A stretch of 64,000 nucleotides of DNA, from contig NZ_DFUE01000085.1 of assembly GCF_002379585.1 (NCBI RefSeq), positions 1-64,000 on the forward strand, read 5' to 3'. Made by a program: the position numbers and the translations under genes. The stretch's first letter is position 1; the number at the start of each line of letters is the position of its first letter. The notes below the pieces were generated by a model. That model was given only the letters and a program-made list of their open reading frames with translations, was not told where the DNA came from and ran no database searches. This DNA comes from Pseudomonas sp. UBA4194. GTDB taxonomy: Bacteria > Pseudomonadota > Gammaproteobacteria > Pseudomonadales > Pseudomonadaceae. Positions 1 to 9,270 of the stretch are shown here, one piece after another.

Positions 1-250
1 GGGGTGTGGGGTGGTGTGGGGCGTGGGAGGATTGTGGCTGAGGTCGGGTGCGGAGCGAGGTGGTGTTTACGAGTGATGTTGTGTGGTTCGGGGTTCGGCT
101 ACGCCCGAGATCTCCCCTCTTTCCCTGCCCTCCGCTCGTCCGATCGGAGCCTTAGCGCCCACGTCCTTGGTTGGGCTGTTTGCGTGCAGGACCTGCCCGT
201 CGGTGGGTTGCCGGTGACCTTGGTGCTCCCGCGTGATGTGGGGTGAGGGG
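1..250. other. Probable adapter-derived artefact at a contig edge
   Basis: Bases 106-145 align without gaps to the Illumina P5/TruSeq universal adapter: CGAGATCT, CTCTTTCCCT, CGCTC and TCCGATC occur in the adapter's order and spacing, with 7 substitutions in 40 positions, 5 of them at adapter A residues. The flanks (bases 1-60) are a G/T-rich low-complexity run unlike Pseudomonas intergenic DNA. The reading frames here look like no protein. I infer a low-quality read end or adapter read-through at a contig terminus. The exact junction to true genomic sequence, somewhere near 250, is not certain. Confidence 0.75.
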
Positions 251-389
251 ACCATTCACCGCAAACCTCAAACAGTACCCAACCCCAATGTCACCATCCC
301 GTGACATTTCCCCATCCCTTCGTTACTTCACCCGCCGCAACACCTGATTACACTCCCCTGCAGCGCAAGCACCAGACTTGCATCTGCAT

Positions 390-406
390 AACAACAAAAA
401 AAGGAT
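390..406 (+). promoter_or_regulatory. Crc/Hfq-type CA motif abutting the gtsA ribosome binding site
   Basis: AACAACAA (390-397) fits the Pseudomonas catabolite-repression motif AAnAAnAA and runs directly into the A-rich Shine-Dalgarno AAGGA (401-405) before the ATG at 412. Hfq/Crc bound here would block ribosome access. Glucose uptake is a known Crc-controlled function in pseudomonads. Binding to this copy is inferred. Confidence 0.6.
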
Positions 407-411
407 GTCCC

Positions 412-1698
412 ATGAATGCGATCTCTCGCCTCGCCACTGTCGTCTCCCTCGCTACCCTGTTCCCGCTGAGTGCCATGGCCGCCGATTCCAAAGGTACGGT
501 CGAGGTGGTGCATTGGTGGACGTCGGGTGGTGAAAAAGCGGCGGTCGACGTGCTCAAGGCACAAGTCGAGAAGGACGGCTTCACCTGGAAAGACGGCGCC
601 GTCGCCGGCGGTGGTGGCTCCACGGCCATGACCGTGCTCAAGAGCCGCGCCATGGCGGGCAACCCACCGGGTGTCGCCCAGATCAAAGGCCCGGATATCC
701 AGGAATGGGGCAAGACAGGCTTGCTCAGCGACACGGCCTTGGAAGACGTAGCCAAGGAAGAGAAGTGGGACAGCCTGCTGGTCAAGAAGGTCTCCGATAC
801 CGTGAAGTACGAGGGCAAGTACGTCGCCGTTCCGGTGAACATCCACCGAGTCAACTGGCTGTGGATCAACCCGGAAGTGTTCAAGAAGGCCGGTATCGAC
901 AAAGCCCCTACCACCCTCGAGGAATTCTACGCCGCAGGCGACAAGCTCAAGGCCAAGGGCTTCATCGCCCTGGCCCACGGTGGCCAGGCCTGGCAGGACA
1001 GCACCGTGTTCGAGGATGTGGTGTTGTCGGTGATGGGCGCCGATGGCTACAAGAAAGTCTTCGTCGACCTGGATGAAAGCGCCCTCACCGGCGAGCAGAT
1101 GGTCAAGGCCTTCACCGAACTCAAGAAAGTTGCCACCTACATGGACCCCAACCGCGCGGGCCGTGACTGGAACATCGCTGCCGCCGACGTCATCAATGGC
1201 AAGGCTGGTATGCAGATGATGGGCGACTGGGCCAAGTCCGAATGGACTGCCGCCGACAAGGTCGCCGGCAAGGACTACCAGTGCGTGCCGTTCCCTGGCA
1301 CCGAGAACGCCTTCACCTACAACATCGACTCCCTGGCGGTATTCAACCTCAAAGACAAGGCCGACATGGCAGCCCAGCAAGACCTGGCCAAGGTGGCACT
1401 GGGTACGGACTTCCAGAAGGTGTTCAGCATCAACAAGGGCTCGATTCCGGTGCGCACCGACATGCTCGCCGAAATGGACAAGCTGGGCTTCGACGCCTGC
1501 GCTCAGACCGCCGCCAAGGACTTCCTGGCCGACGACAAGACCGGCGGCCTGCAGCCGAGCATGGCGCACAACATGGCCACCACGTTGGCGGTGCAGGGCG
1601 CGATCTTCGATGTGGTCACCAATTACATCAACGACCCCGAAGCCGATCCGAAAAAAGCCGCCGACCAGTTGGCCAAAGCCATCCGCTCAGCCAAGTAA
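412..1698 (+). CDS. gtsA: Glucose/mannose ABC transporter periplasmic binding protein
   Basis: This 428-residue protein is a family 1 extracellular solute-binding protein that captures glucose in the periplasm and delivers it to GtsBC. It starts with a typical signal peptide (MNAISRL, a hydrophobic core, then AMA-A near residue 22). The mature part opens with VEVVHWWTSGGEKAAVD, typical of sugar-binding proteins of this class. The ATG at 412 was chosen because it follows the ribosome binding site AAGGA and gives the signal peptide; an upstream GTG in frame at 301 lacks both. It is first in an operon with gtsB, gtsC, gtsD and oprB. A CA motif before the start suggests Crc/Hfq control. The regulator genes usually found upstream (gltR-type two-component system) are cut off by the window edge. 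Confidence 0.95.
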   Translation: MNAISRLATVVSLATLFPLSAMAADSKGTVEVVHWWTSGGEKAAVDVLKAQVEKDGFTWKDGAVAGGGGSTAMTVLKSRAMAGNPPGVAQIKGPDIQEWGKTGLLSDTALEDVAKEEKWDSLLVKKVSDTVKYEGKYVAVPVNIHRVNWLWINPEVFKKAGIDKAPTTLEEFYAAGDKLKAKGFIALAHGGQAWQDSTVFEDVVLSVMGADGYKKVFVDLDESALTGEQMVKAFTELKKVATYMDPNRAGRDWNIAAADVINGKAGMQMMGDWAKSEWTAADKVAGKDYQCVPFPGTENAFTYNIDSLAVFNLKDKADMAAQQDLAKVALGTDFQKVFSINKGSIPVRTDMLAEMDKLGFDACAQTAAKDFLADDKTGGLQPSMAHNMATTLAVQGAIFDVVTNYINDPEADPKKAADQLAKAIRSAK

Positions 1699-1700
1699 CC

Positions 1701-1829
1701 TGTAGCACCGGCGTAAGCCGGGTCCGCCCCCCGCCATTCCATCAGGCATACGCGGTGGGGCTAGACGCGGCTTACGCCGCTGCTACATGGCGTGATGCGT
1801 GACTGGACGCGGCTTGCGCCGCTGCTACT
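1701..1829. repeat. Cluster of three REP palindromes between gtsA and gtsB
   Basis: Three copies of the REP palindrome core lie at about 1702-1725, 1761-1786 and 1803-1828. The first is in forward orientation and the other two are inverted (GCGGCTTACGCCGC and a variant with TTGC). They would form stable stem-loops in the polycistronic mRNA just after the binding-protein gene. In E. coli, REP sequences between malE and malF stabilise the upstream binding-protein message. A similar role here is inference. Confidence 0.8.
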
Positions 1830-1845
1830 TCTTATCGAGGTTTCC

Positions 1846-2751
1846 ATGAGCTCAATTGCTGTCACCAGCCGGGCCTCTTCCCAGGACGCTCTGCAGCGCT
1901 GGCTGCCCAAGCTGGTTCTGGCGCCGAGCATGCTGATTGTGCTGGTCGGCTTCTACGGCTACATCCTCTGGACCCTGGTGCTGTCATTCACCACTTCCAG
2001 CTTCATGCCCAACTACAAATGGGCGGGCCTGGCCCAATACGCACGTTTGATGGACAACGATCGCTGGTGGGTCGCCAGCAAGAACCTGGCGGTGTTCGGC
2101 GGTCTGTTCATCTTCATCAGCCTGGTGCTGGGCGTGTTCCTGGCGGTGCTGCTGGACCAGCGCATTCGTCGCGAGGGCTTTCTGCGCACCATTTACCTTT
2201 ACCCGATGGCGCTGTCGATGATCGTCACCGGCACCGCCTGGAAATGGCTGCTCAACCCCGGCATGGGGCTGGACAAGATGCTGCGTGACTGGGGCTGGGA
2301 AGGCTTTCGCCTGGACTGGCTGGTGGATCAGGACCGTGTCGTCTACTGCCTGGTGATCGCGGCGGTGTGGCAGGCCTCGGGGTTTGTCATGGCGCTGTTC
2401 CTGGCCGGCTTGCGCGGCGTCGATCAGTCGATCATTCGCGCCGCCCAGGTCGACGGCGCCAGCCTGCCGACCATCTACCTGCGCATCGTGTTGCCGAGCC
2501 TGCGACCGGTGTTCTTCAGCGCGTTCATGATCCTGGCCCACATCGCCATCAAAAGCTTCGACCTGGTGGCGGCCATGACCGCCGGCGGCCCAGGCTATTC
2601 CTCGGACCTGCCGGCCATGTTCATGTACGCCTTTACCTTCAGCCGTGGCCAGATGGGCCAGGGCTCGGCGAGCGCCATGCTGATGCTGGGCGCGATTCTG
2701 GCCATCCTGGTGCCATACCTGTACTCCGAACTGCGGGGCAAACGCCAATGA
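1846..2751 (+). CDS. gtsB: Glucose ABC transporter permease
   Basis: This 301-residue inner-membrane permease of the MalF/binding-protein-dependent transport type has about six hydrophobic segments. Near residue 200 it carries the cytoplasmic EAA-like loop RAAQVDGASLPTIYLRIVLP, which docks the ATPase. The ATG at 1846 follows GAGG at the right distance; in-frame codons from 1792 run through a REP palindrome and are not credible. It pairs with gtsC to form the channel and ends in a 4-base ATGA overlap with it, a sign of translational coupling. The REP cluster just upstream separates it from gtsA. Confidence 0.93.
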   Translation: MSSIAVTSRASSQDALQRWLPKLVLAPSMLIVLVGFYGYILWTLVLSFTTSSFMPNYKWAGLAQYARLMDNDRWWVASKNLAVFGGLFIFISLVLGVFLAVLLDQRIRREGFLRTIYLYPMALSMIVTGTAWKWLLNPGMGLDKMLRDWGWEGFRLDWLVDQDRVVYCLVIAAVWQASGFVMALFLAGLRGVDQSIIRAAQVDGASLPTIYLRIVLPSLRPVFFSAFMILAHIAIKSFDLVAAMTAGGPGYSSDLPAMFMYAFTFSRGQMGQGSASAMLMLGAILAILVPYLYSELRGKRQ

Positions 2752-3593
2752 GCAATGCAATCGGCAAACCGGCCCTGACCTTCAACCGGGTGGCGATCTA
2801 CGCCGTGCTGCTGCTGGCGGCGGCCATCTACCTGGTGCCGCTGGTGGTGATGCTGCTGACCAGCTTCAAAACCCCGGACGACATCCGCACCGGCAACCTG
2901 CTCAGCCTGCCGGAAGTGTTCACGGTGATCGGCTGGGCCAAGGCCTGGGGCAGCGTGGGTGGGTATTTCTGGAACTCCGTGATGATCACCGTGCCGGCGG
3001 TACTGATCTCAACCTTCATCGGTGCCATGAACGGCTATGTGCTTTCGATGTGGCGCTTTCGCGGTTCGCAACTGTTCTTCGGCCTGCTGCTGTTCGGCTG
3101 CTTCTTGCCGTTCCAGACCGTGCTGCTGCCCGCCTCGTTTACCTTGGGCAAGTTCGGCCTTGCCAACACCACCACCGGCCTGGTGCTGGTGCACGTGGTC
3201 TACGGGCTGGCCTTCACCACGCTGTTCTTTCGCAACTATTACGTCAGCGTTCCAGACGCGCTGGTCAAGGCGGCGCGGCTTGATGGGGCGGGGTTCTTCA
3301 CCATCTTCGGCAAGATCCTGCTGCCCATGTCGATCCCGATCATCATGGTCTGCCTGATCTGGCAGTTCACCCAGATCTGGAACGATTTTCTGTTCGGCGT
3401 GGTGTTTGCCAGCGGCGACGCGCAACCGATCACCGTGGCGCTGAACAACCTGGTCAACACCAGCACTGGGGTCAAGGAATACAACGTCGACATGGCGGCG
3501 GCGATGATCGCCGGGCTGCCCACCCTGTTGGTGTACATCTTCGCAGGCAAGTATTTCCTGCGCGGGCTCACAGCCGGCGCGGTCAAGGGGTAG
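2748..3593 (+). CDS. gtsC: Glucose ABC transporter permease
   Basis: This 281-residue second permease is of the MalG type, with an N-terminal membrane anchor (AIYAVLLLAAAIYLVPLVVM), about six membrane segments and the EAA loop KAARLDGAGFFTIFGKILLP near residue 190. It starts inside the gtsB stop (ATGA at 2748-2751) and ends 4 bases before gtsD, so the three genes are tightly coupled. With GtsB it forms the membrane channel for glucose delivered by GtsA. Confidence 0.93.
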   Translation: MSNAIGKPALTFNRVAIYAVLLLAAAIYLVPLVVMLLTSFKTPDDIRTGNLLSLPEVFTVIGWAKAWGSVGGYFWNSVMITVPAVLISTFIGAMNGYVLSMWRFRGSQLFFGLLLFGCFLPFQTVLLPASFTLGKFGLANTTTGLVLVHVVYGLAFTTLFFRNYYVSVPDALVKAARLDGAGFFTIFGKILLPMSIPIIMVCLIWQFTQIWNDFLFGVVFASGDAQPITVALNNLVNTSTGVKEYNVDMAAAMIAGLPTLLVYIFAGKYFLRGLTAGAVKG

Positions 3594-3597
3594 TCAC

Positions 3598-4758
<1,161 letters not shown>

Positions 4759-4810
4759 ATACCCGGCGGACGGCCTGTCGCCCGCCATTCGCATGGCTGT
4801 ACAACACGTT

Positions 4811-4818
4811 AATAACAA
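4811..4818 (+). promoter_or_regulatory. Crc/Hfq-type CA motif before oprB
   Basis: AATAACAA fits AAnAAnAA exactly and lies just upstream of the purine-rich ribosome binding site AGAGGAAGAGGG of oprB (ATG at 4835). It suggests that OprB synthesis is repressed post-transcriptionally together with gtsA. Binding is not shown. Confidence 0.55.
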
Positions 4819-4834
4819 TAAAAGAGGAAGAGGG

Positions 4835-6187
4835 ATGAACAGCAGACGCATCAATAAACCCAAGCTGATCGGCCGGTTGTCCATGGTCGGCGCCTTGAGC
4901 CTGGCTAGCAGCGTTCACGCGGCGGGGGCCTTCAGTGAAGATTCGCCCTGGATGACCGGCGACTGGGGAGGCTTGCGCACCGAACTGTTGGAGAAGGGCT
5001 ACGACCTGTCGTTGGAGTATGTGGGGGAGGTGGGCAGCAACCTGGACGGCGGCTACAACGACGACACCACTGCCCGTTACAGCGATCAGTTCGCGCTCGG
5101 CGTGAAGATGGACCTGGAGAAAATCCTGGGCTGGAACGACGCCGAGTTCAAACTGGCCATCACCGAACGTAGCGGCCGCAATATTTCCAACGACCGCATC
5201 GGCGATCCTCGTGCCGGCACCTTGAGTTCCTCTCAGGAAGTGTGGGGCCGGGGCCAGACCTGGCGCCTGACCCAGATGTGGTTCAAGCAGGGCTACTTCG
5301 ACAACAAGCTCAACGTCAAGATCGGCCGCTTCGGGCCCGGCGAAGACTTCAACAGCTTCCCCTGCGACTTCCAGAACCTGGCATTTTGCGGCTCGCAGGT
5401 GGGCAACTGGGTGGGCAACATCTGGTACAACTGGCCGGTGAGCCAGTGGGCGTTGCGCATCAAGTACAACATCACCCCCGAGGTGTATGCCCAGGTCGGT
5501 GTGTTCGAGCAGAACCCGTCCTATCTGGAAACCGGCAACGGCTTCAAGCTCAGCGGCAGCGGCACCAAGGGCATGATCCTGCCGGTCGAGCTGGTGTGGA
5601 CACCCAAGCTCAACGACCTGCCCGGCGAGTATCGCGTGGGTTACTACTACAGCACGGCCAAGGCCGACGACGTCTACGAAGACGGCAATGGCCAACCGGC
5701 TGCCATCTCCGGCGCGAGCTACAAATCCCACAGCAGCAAGCACGGCGCCTGGATCGTGGCCCAGCAGCAGATCACCAGCCACAACGGCAGCGCCTCACGG
5801 GGCCTGAGCGTATTCGCCAACGCCACGGTGCACGACAAAGACACCAATGTGGTGGACAACTACCAGCAAATCGGCCTGACCTACATGGGGCCTTTCGATG
5901 CACGGCCCAAGGATGACATCGGGGTGGGCATCGCGCGGATTCATGTGAACGAGGATGCGCGCAAGAACCGGCGGTTGGTCAACGACCTGAACAATATCGA
6001 TGACTATGACAATCCGTCGTATCTGCCGATTCAGGACACCGAGTACAACGCTGAGGTGTACTACGGGTTTCACGTGACCAATTGGCTGACCGTGCGGCCA
6101 AACCTGCAGTACATCAAGCATCCTGGGGGGGTTAATCAGGTGGATGATGCGTTGGTGGCGGGGTTGAAGATTCAGTCGAAATTCTGA
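4835..6187 (+). CDS. oprB: Carbohydrate-selective porin OprB
   Basis: This 450-residue outer-membrane porin lets glucose and other sugars into the periplasm for GtsABCD. It has a signal peptide (basic start, hydrophobic core, cleavage near VHAAG). The mature protein begins with the conserved DSPWMTGDWGGLRTELLEKGYDL-type stretch of OprB. It is rich in alternating aromatic strands and ends in a C-terminal phenylalanine (KIQSKF), as beta-barrel proteins do. The ATG at 4835 follows AGAGGAAGAGGG. It is the last gene before a strong terminator. In P. putida an aldose 1-epimerase gene follows; here that place holds repeats only. Confidence 0.94.
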   Translation: MNSRRINKPKLIGRLSMVGALSLASSVHAAGAFSEDSPWMTGDWGGLRTELLEKGYDLSLEYVGEVGSNLDGGYNDDTTARYSDQFALGVKMDLEKILGWNDAEFKLAITERSGRNISNDRIGDPRAGTLSSSQEVWGRGQTWRLTQMWFKQGYFDNKLNVKIGRFGPGEDFNSFPCDFQNLAFCGSQVGNWVGNIWYNWPVSQWALRIKYNITPEVYAQVGVFEQNPSYLETGNGFKLSGSGTKGMILPVELVWTPKLNDLPGEYRVGYYYSTAKADDVYEDGNGQPAAISGASYKSHSSKHGAWIVAQQQITSHNGSASRGLSVFANATVHDKDTNVVDNYQQIGLTYMGPFDARPKDDIGVGIARIHVNEDARKNRRLVNDLNNIDDYDNPSYLPIQDTEYNAEVYYGFHVTNWLTVRPNLQYIKHPGGVNQVDDALVAGLKIQSKF

Positions 6188-6207
6188 TTCGTGGTGTGTG
6201 CTATTTG

Positions 6208-6235
6208 CGGACGGCCCAGGTCGTCCGTTTTTTTT
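6208..6235 (+). terminator. Rho-independent terminator after oprB
   Basis: The stem CGGACG / CGTCCG is separated by an 8-base loop and followed by eight T residues. It lies 20 bases after the oprB stop and closes the gts-oprB operon. Confidence 0.85.
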
Positions 6236-6245
6236 GCGCAAACCC

Positions 6246-6333
6246 CGTAGCAGCGGCGTAAGCCGCGTCCAGCCGTTACACAATCCACCTGCGTAACCGC
6301 GGCGCCACCGGACGCGGCTTACGCCGCTGCTAC
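6246..6333. repeat. Inverted pair of REP elements
   Basis: Two REP units in opposite orientation (6246-6270 and 6309-6333) share the core GCGGCGTAAGCCGC. A spacer of about 40 bases separates them, forming a BIME/REP-doublet. The same unit occurs singly at 6691-6713 and 42324-42348. Confidence 0.8.
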
Positions 6334-6379
6334 AGGGCCTGCGCTTGACCGGGGTGGGGCGAATATCAAAAGCCGAGGC

Positions 6380-6640
6380 AACGCTCTTGATCTGCCTTGG
6401 TTTTTGCTTCTGATCTCAAGCCCGTCCCAGCCCGGCCGAACGCAGGCGATGTGGAGGGGGAGACGAGGCAGGAGCCGAGTCAGGTGTTTAGGCCAGGGAC
6501 GGCCGTAAACGCCGGCCCCCGGAGCATCGCCGGAGTGAGGGAACCCGAAGCGCAGCGCAGGGCCGTATGGAGGGCGCAGCGTTTTGCTTACTTTTTGGCG
6601 TCTGAAAAAGTAAGTCGCGCGTAAGGCGCGAAACAAAACT
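6380..6640. repeat. Non-coding intergenic element with two hairpins
   Basis: This stretch between oprB and hexR encodes no recognisable protein. It ends with the perfect hairpin CTTACTTTTT-N8-AAAAAGTAAG (6587-6614) and a second small stem TCGCGC-N5-GCGCGA (6615-6631). From memory, closely similar intergenic sequences (a GGAGCATCGCCGGAGTGAGG stretch followed by a TTACTTTTT hairpin) are dispersed through many fluorescens-group genomes. I therefore call it a probable dispersed element. Its boundaries are approximate and its function is unknown. Confidence 0.5.
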
Positions 6641-6690
6641 CAGCGCCCCCGCGCAACCGGATATGTACGCAAACCCCAAAGCCAGCCAGC

Positions 6691-6713
6691 GACGCGGCTT
6701 ACGCCGCTGCTAC
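6691..6713. repeat. Single REP element
   Basis: GACGCGGCTTACGCCGCTGC lies in the gap just downstream of the hexR stop, in the same family as the doublet at 6246-6333. Confidence 0.75.
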
Positions 6714-6726
6714 GGGCGTCGGGCCA

Positions 6727-7596
6727 TCAATCCAACCCATCCCCCGCCGGATACCGACTTACATTCAAACTCTCCTTGATCTTCCTCAAATGCGGCTGAA
6801 AATCCACTCCGCGACGAAGGGTCATCCCCGTTGCCAGAACATCAAGTACGGTTAACTGCACGATCCGCGAAGTCATCGGCATATAGATATCCGTATCCTC
6901 GGGCAGCGGTATATTCAGGCTCAAGCTGCTAGCCTTGGCCAGCGGCGAGCCCGCCGCCGTCAACCCCAGCACCGAAGCGCCGTTATCCCGCGCCAGACGC
7001 GCCACTTCCACCAGCTCGCGGGTGCGGCCGGTGTAGGAAATGATCACGAACAACTCGCCCGTATGGGCGACCGACGCCAGCATTCGCTGCATAAGGACAT
7101 CGGCATGGGCCGACACCGCCAGGTTGAACCGGAAGAACTTGTGCTGGGCATCCAGCGCCACGGGTGCGGAAGCGCCGAGGCCGAAGAAGTGGATCTGCCG
7201 GGCCTGGATCAGCATGTCCACGGCGCGGCTGACCAGTGCCGGGTCCAGTTGCTGGCAGGCGCTGTCCAGCGACGCGATGGCGCTGCCGAAAATCTTCTGG
7301 GTGTAGGAGGCCGGGTCGTCGTCGGCTTCCACGGCGCGGCTGACATAGGCGGCGCCGCTGGCCAGGCTCTGCGCCAGTTGCAACTTCAGTTCCGGGTAGC
7401 CACTGACGCCGAACGAGCGACAGAAGCGGTTGACGGTCGGCTCGCTGACCTTTGCCGCCTGGGCCAGCGCCGCAATGCTGAAGCGAGTGGCCTGCTGCGG
7501 ATTGAGCAGGATGACTTCGGCCACTTTGCGTTCGGCCTTGTTCAATTCATCGAGGCGGCCCTGGATCTGCTCCAGAAGGTTTCGCACGCGGTCCAT
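6727..7596 (-). CDS. hexR: HexR, RpiR-family repressor of glucose catabolism
   Basis: This 289-residue transcriptional repressor senses 2-keto-3-deoxy-6-phosphogluconate and controls zwf-pgl-eda and other Entner-Doudoroff genes in pseudomonads. An N-terminal RpiR helix-turn-helix (LNKAERKVAEVILLNPQQ..., with recognition helix SEPTVNRFCRSFG, about residues 20-75) is followed by a sugar-isomerase (SIS) domain with ISYTGRTRELVEVA at about 180-195. The ATG at 7596 was chosen for its AAGGA ribosome binding site; 11 further in-frame upstream codons are less likely. It is divergent from zwf. The shared intergenic region (7597-7800) contains a candidate HexR operator. Confidence 0.95.
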   Translation of the reverse strand: MDRVRNLLEQIQGRLDELNKAERKVAEVILLNPQQATRFSIAALAQAAKVSEPTVNRFCRSFGVSGYPELKLQLAQSLASGAAYVSRAVEADDDPASYTQKIFGSAIASLDSACQQLDPALVSRAVDMLIQARQIHFFGLGASAPVALDAQHKFFRFNLAVSAHADVLMQRMLASVAHTGELFVIISYTGRTRELVEVARLARDNGASVLGLTAAGSPLAKASSLSLNIPLPEDTDIYMPMTSRIVQLTVLDVLATGMTLRRGVDFQPHLRKIKESLNVSRYPAGDGLD

Positions 7597-7719
7597 GGTA
7601 TGTCCTTGGGTCTGCTTCAGCGCCAGCACGCGTGTCTGGCATGGCTGTCTTCACGGGTGGCTTATCCTACTGGGGGCCGCAGCCCGCCACCACTCGAATC
7701 TGTTTAAACGGCCAAATGT

Positions 7720-7735
7720 TGTGGTTATTACTACA
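7720..7735. promoter_or_regulatory. Candidate HexR operator in the hexR-zwf intergenic region
   Basis: TGTGGT-TATT-ACTACA is an imperfect palindrome (one mismatch in six per arm) containing TTGT-N7-ACTA, close to the published pseudomonad HexR consensus TTGT-N7/8-ACAA. It lies 65 bases upstream of zwf and could silence both divergent genes. Assignment is by position and similarity only. Confidence 0.45.
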
Positions 7736-7787
7736 TTCTGCCTTGAATCGTGCCCTGAAAAAGGGTATTACTCGTTCAACTTGATAG

Positions 7788-7795
7788 AAGAACAA
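7788..7795 (+). promoter_or_regulatory. Crc/Hfq-type CA motif at the zwf start
   Basis: AAGAACAA fits AAnAAnAA and lies 5 bases before the zwf ATG, where a ribosome binding site would be. No strong Shine-Dalgarno is otherwise visible. Crc/Hfq control is inferred. Confidence 0.45.
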
Positions 7796-7800
7796 ACATC

Positions 7801-9270
7801 ATGCCATCAATGACTGCCGAACCCTGCACCTTTGCCCTCTTTGGCGCCTTGGGCGACCTGGCATTGCGCAAGCTGTTCCCAGCCCTGTATCAACTCGATC
7901 GCGCACAGCTGTTGCACGCCGACACGCGCATTCTGGCACTGGCCCGCGAGCCAGGCGATGAAGCCCAGCATCTGGGCGAAATCGAAGCCGGCCTGCGCAA
8001 ATTCGTCGCCGACGCGCAGATCGAAGCCGAGCCTTTGCAGCGTTTCCTGGCGCGCCTGAGCTACGTGCATGTGGACTTTCTGGACGCCAGCACCTACGTC
8101 GCGCTGGCGGATAAAGTCGGCGACGCCGCCCAGTTGATCGCCTATTTCGCCACGCCTGCCGCTGTGTATGGCGCTATCTGCGAAAACCTGCACAAGGTCG
8201 GTCTTACCGAACGCACCCGTGCCGTACTGGAAAAGCCGATCGGTCACGACCTGGAGTCCTCGCGCCGGGTCAACGATGCCGTGGCGCAGTACTTTCCGGA
8301 AAACCGCGTCTATCGTATCGACCACTACCTGGGCAAGGAGACGGTGCAAAACCTCATTGCCCTGCGTTTTGCCAACAGCCTGTTCGAAACCCAGTGGAAC
8401 CAGAACTACATCTCCCACGTGGAAATTACCGTGGCCGAGAAAGTCGGTATCGAGGGCCGTTGGGGTTACTTCGATCAGGCCGGTCAACTGCGAGACATGA
8501 TCCAGAACCACCTTTTGCAGCTGTTGTGCCTGATTGCCATGGACCCGCCGGCCGACCTGTCTGCCGACAGCATTCGTGACGAAAAGGTAAAAGTGCTCAA
8601 GGCCCTGGCGCCGTTCTCCGCTGAAGGCTTGACCCAGCAAGTGGTACGCGGCCAGTACATTGCCGGCTACAGCGAAGGGCGTCCGGTACCGGGTTATCTG
8701 GAGGAAGAAAACTCCAACACCCAAAGCGACACCGAAACCTTCGTGGCGCTGCGTGCCGACATTCGCAACTGGCGCTGGGCGGGCGTGCCGTTCTATCTGC
8801 GTACCGGCAAGCGCATGCCGCAGAAGCTGTCGCAGATCGTCATTCACTTCAAGGAACCGCCGCACTACATCTTCGCCCCCGAGCAGCGCCTGCAGATCAG
8901 CAACAAGCTGATCATCCGCCTGCAACCGGACGAGGGTATTTCCCTGCGCGTGATGACCAAGGAGCAAGGCCTGGACAAGGGCATGCAACTGCGCAGCGGG
9001 CCGTTGCAGCTGAATTTTTCCGACACCTACCGCAGCGCGCGCATCCCCGATGCCTACGAGCGTCTGCTGCTGGAAGTGATGCAGGGCAACCAGAACCTGT
9101 TTGTCCGTAAAGATGAAATCGAATATGCGTGGACGTGGTGCGACCAGTTGATCGCTGGCTGGAAGAAGTCTGGCGATGCGCCCAAGCCGTATGCGGCGGG
9201 GTCCTGGGGGCCGATGAGCTCGATTGCACTGATTACGCGTGATGGGAGGTCGTGGTATGGCGATATCTGA
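7801..9270 (+). CDS. zwf: Glucose-6-phosphate 1-dehydrogenase
   Basis: This 489-residue cytoplasmic enzyme oxidises glucose-6-phosphate to 6-phosphogluconolactone with NAD(P)+. The N-terminal Rossmann fold has the dinucleotide-binding FGALGDLALRK (residues 14-24). The catalytic signature RIDHYLGKE is present, with the histidine and lysine expected for substrate binding. Length is normal. It is first in the zwf-pgl-eda operon and overlaps pgl by 14 bases. A HexR-like operator and a CA motif lie upstream. The start at 7801 is taken as the first ATG; an ATG three codons later is equally possible. It is the entry enzyme of the Entner-Doudoroff route. Confidence 0.95.
   Translation: MPSMTAEPCTFALFGALGDLALRKLFPALYQLDRAQLLHADTRILALAREPGDEAQHLGEIEAGLRKFVADAQIEAEPLQRFLARLSYVHVDFLDASTYVALADKVGDAAQLIAYFATPAAVYGAICENLHKVGLTERTRAVLEKPIGHDLESSRRVNDAVAQYFPENRVYRIDHYLGKETVQNLIALRFANSLFETQWNQNYISHVEITVAEKVGIEGRWGYFDQAGQLRDMIQNHLLQLLCLIAMDPPADLSADSIRDEKVKVLKALAPFSAEGLTQQVVRGQYIAGYSEGRPVPGYLEEENSNTQSDTETFVALRADIRNWRWAGVPFYLRTGKRMPQKLSQIVIHFKEPPHYIFAPEQRLQISNKLIIRLQPDEGISLRVMTKEQGLDKGMQLRSGPLQLNFSDTYRSARIPDAYERLLLEVMQGNQNLFVRKDEIEYAWTWCDQLIAGWKKSGDAPKPYAAGSWGPMSSIALITRDGRSWYGDI

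Noticed and set aside
4..246. Open frames on both strands in the first 250 bases
   Set aside because: They lie in adapter-like, low-complexity sequence and encode nothing recognisable.
327..354. Sigma-70-like promoter TTCACC-N16-TACACT for gtsA
   Set aside because: Both boxes match only four of six positions and many such pairs occur by chance; not listed as a feature.
328..1569. Long antisense open frame of 413 codons over gtsA
   Set aside because: It is a shadow of high-GC codon use in gtsA; no ribosome binding site or protein-like composition.
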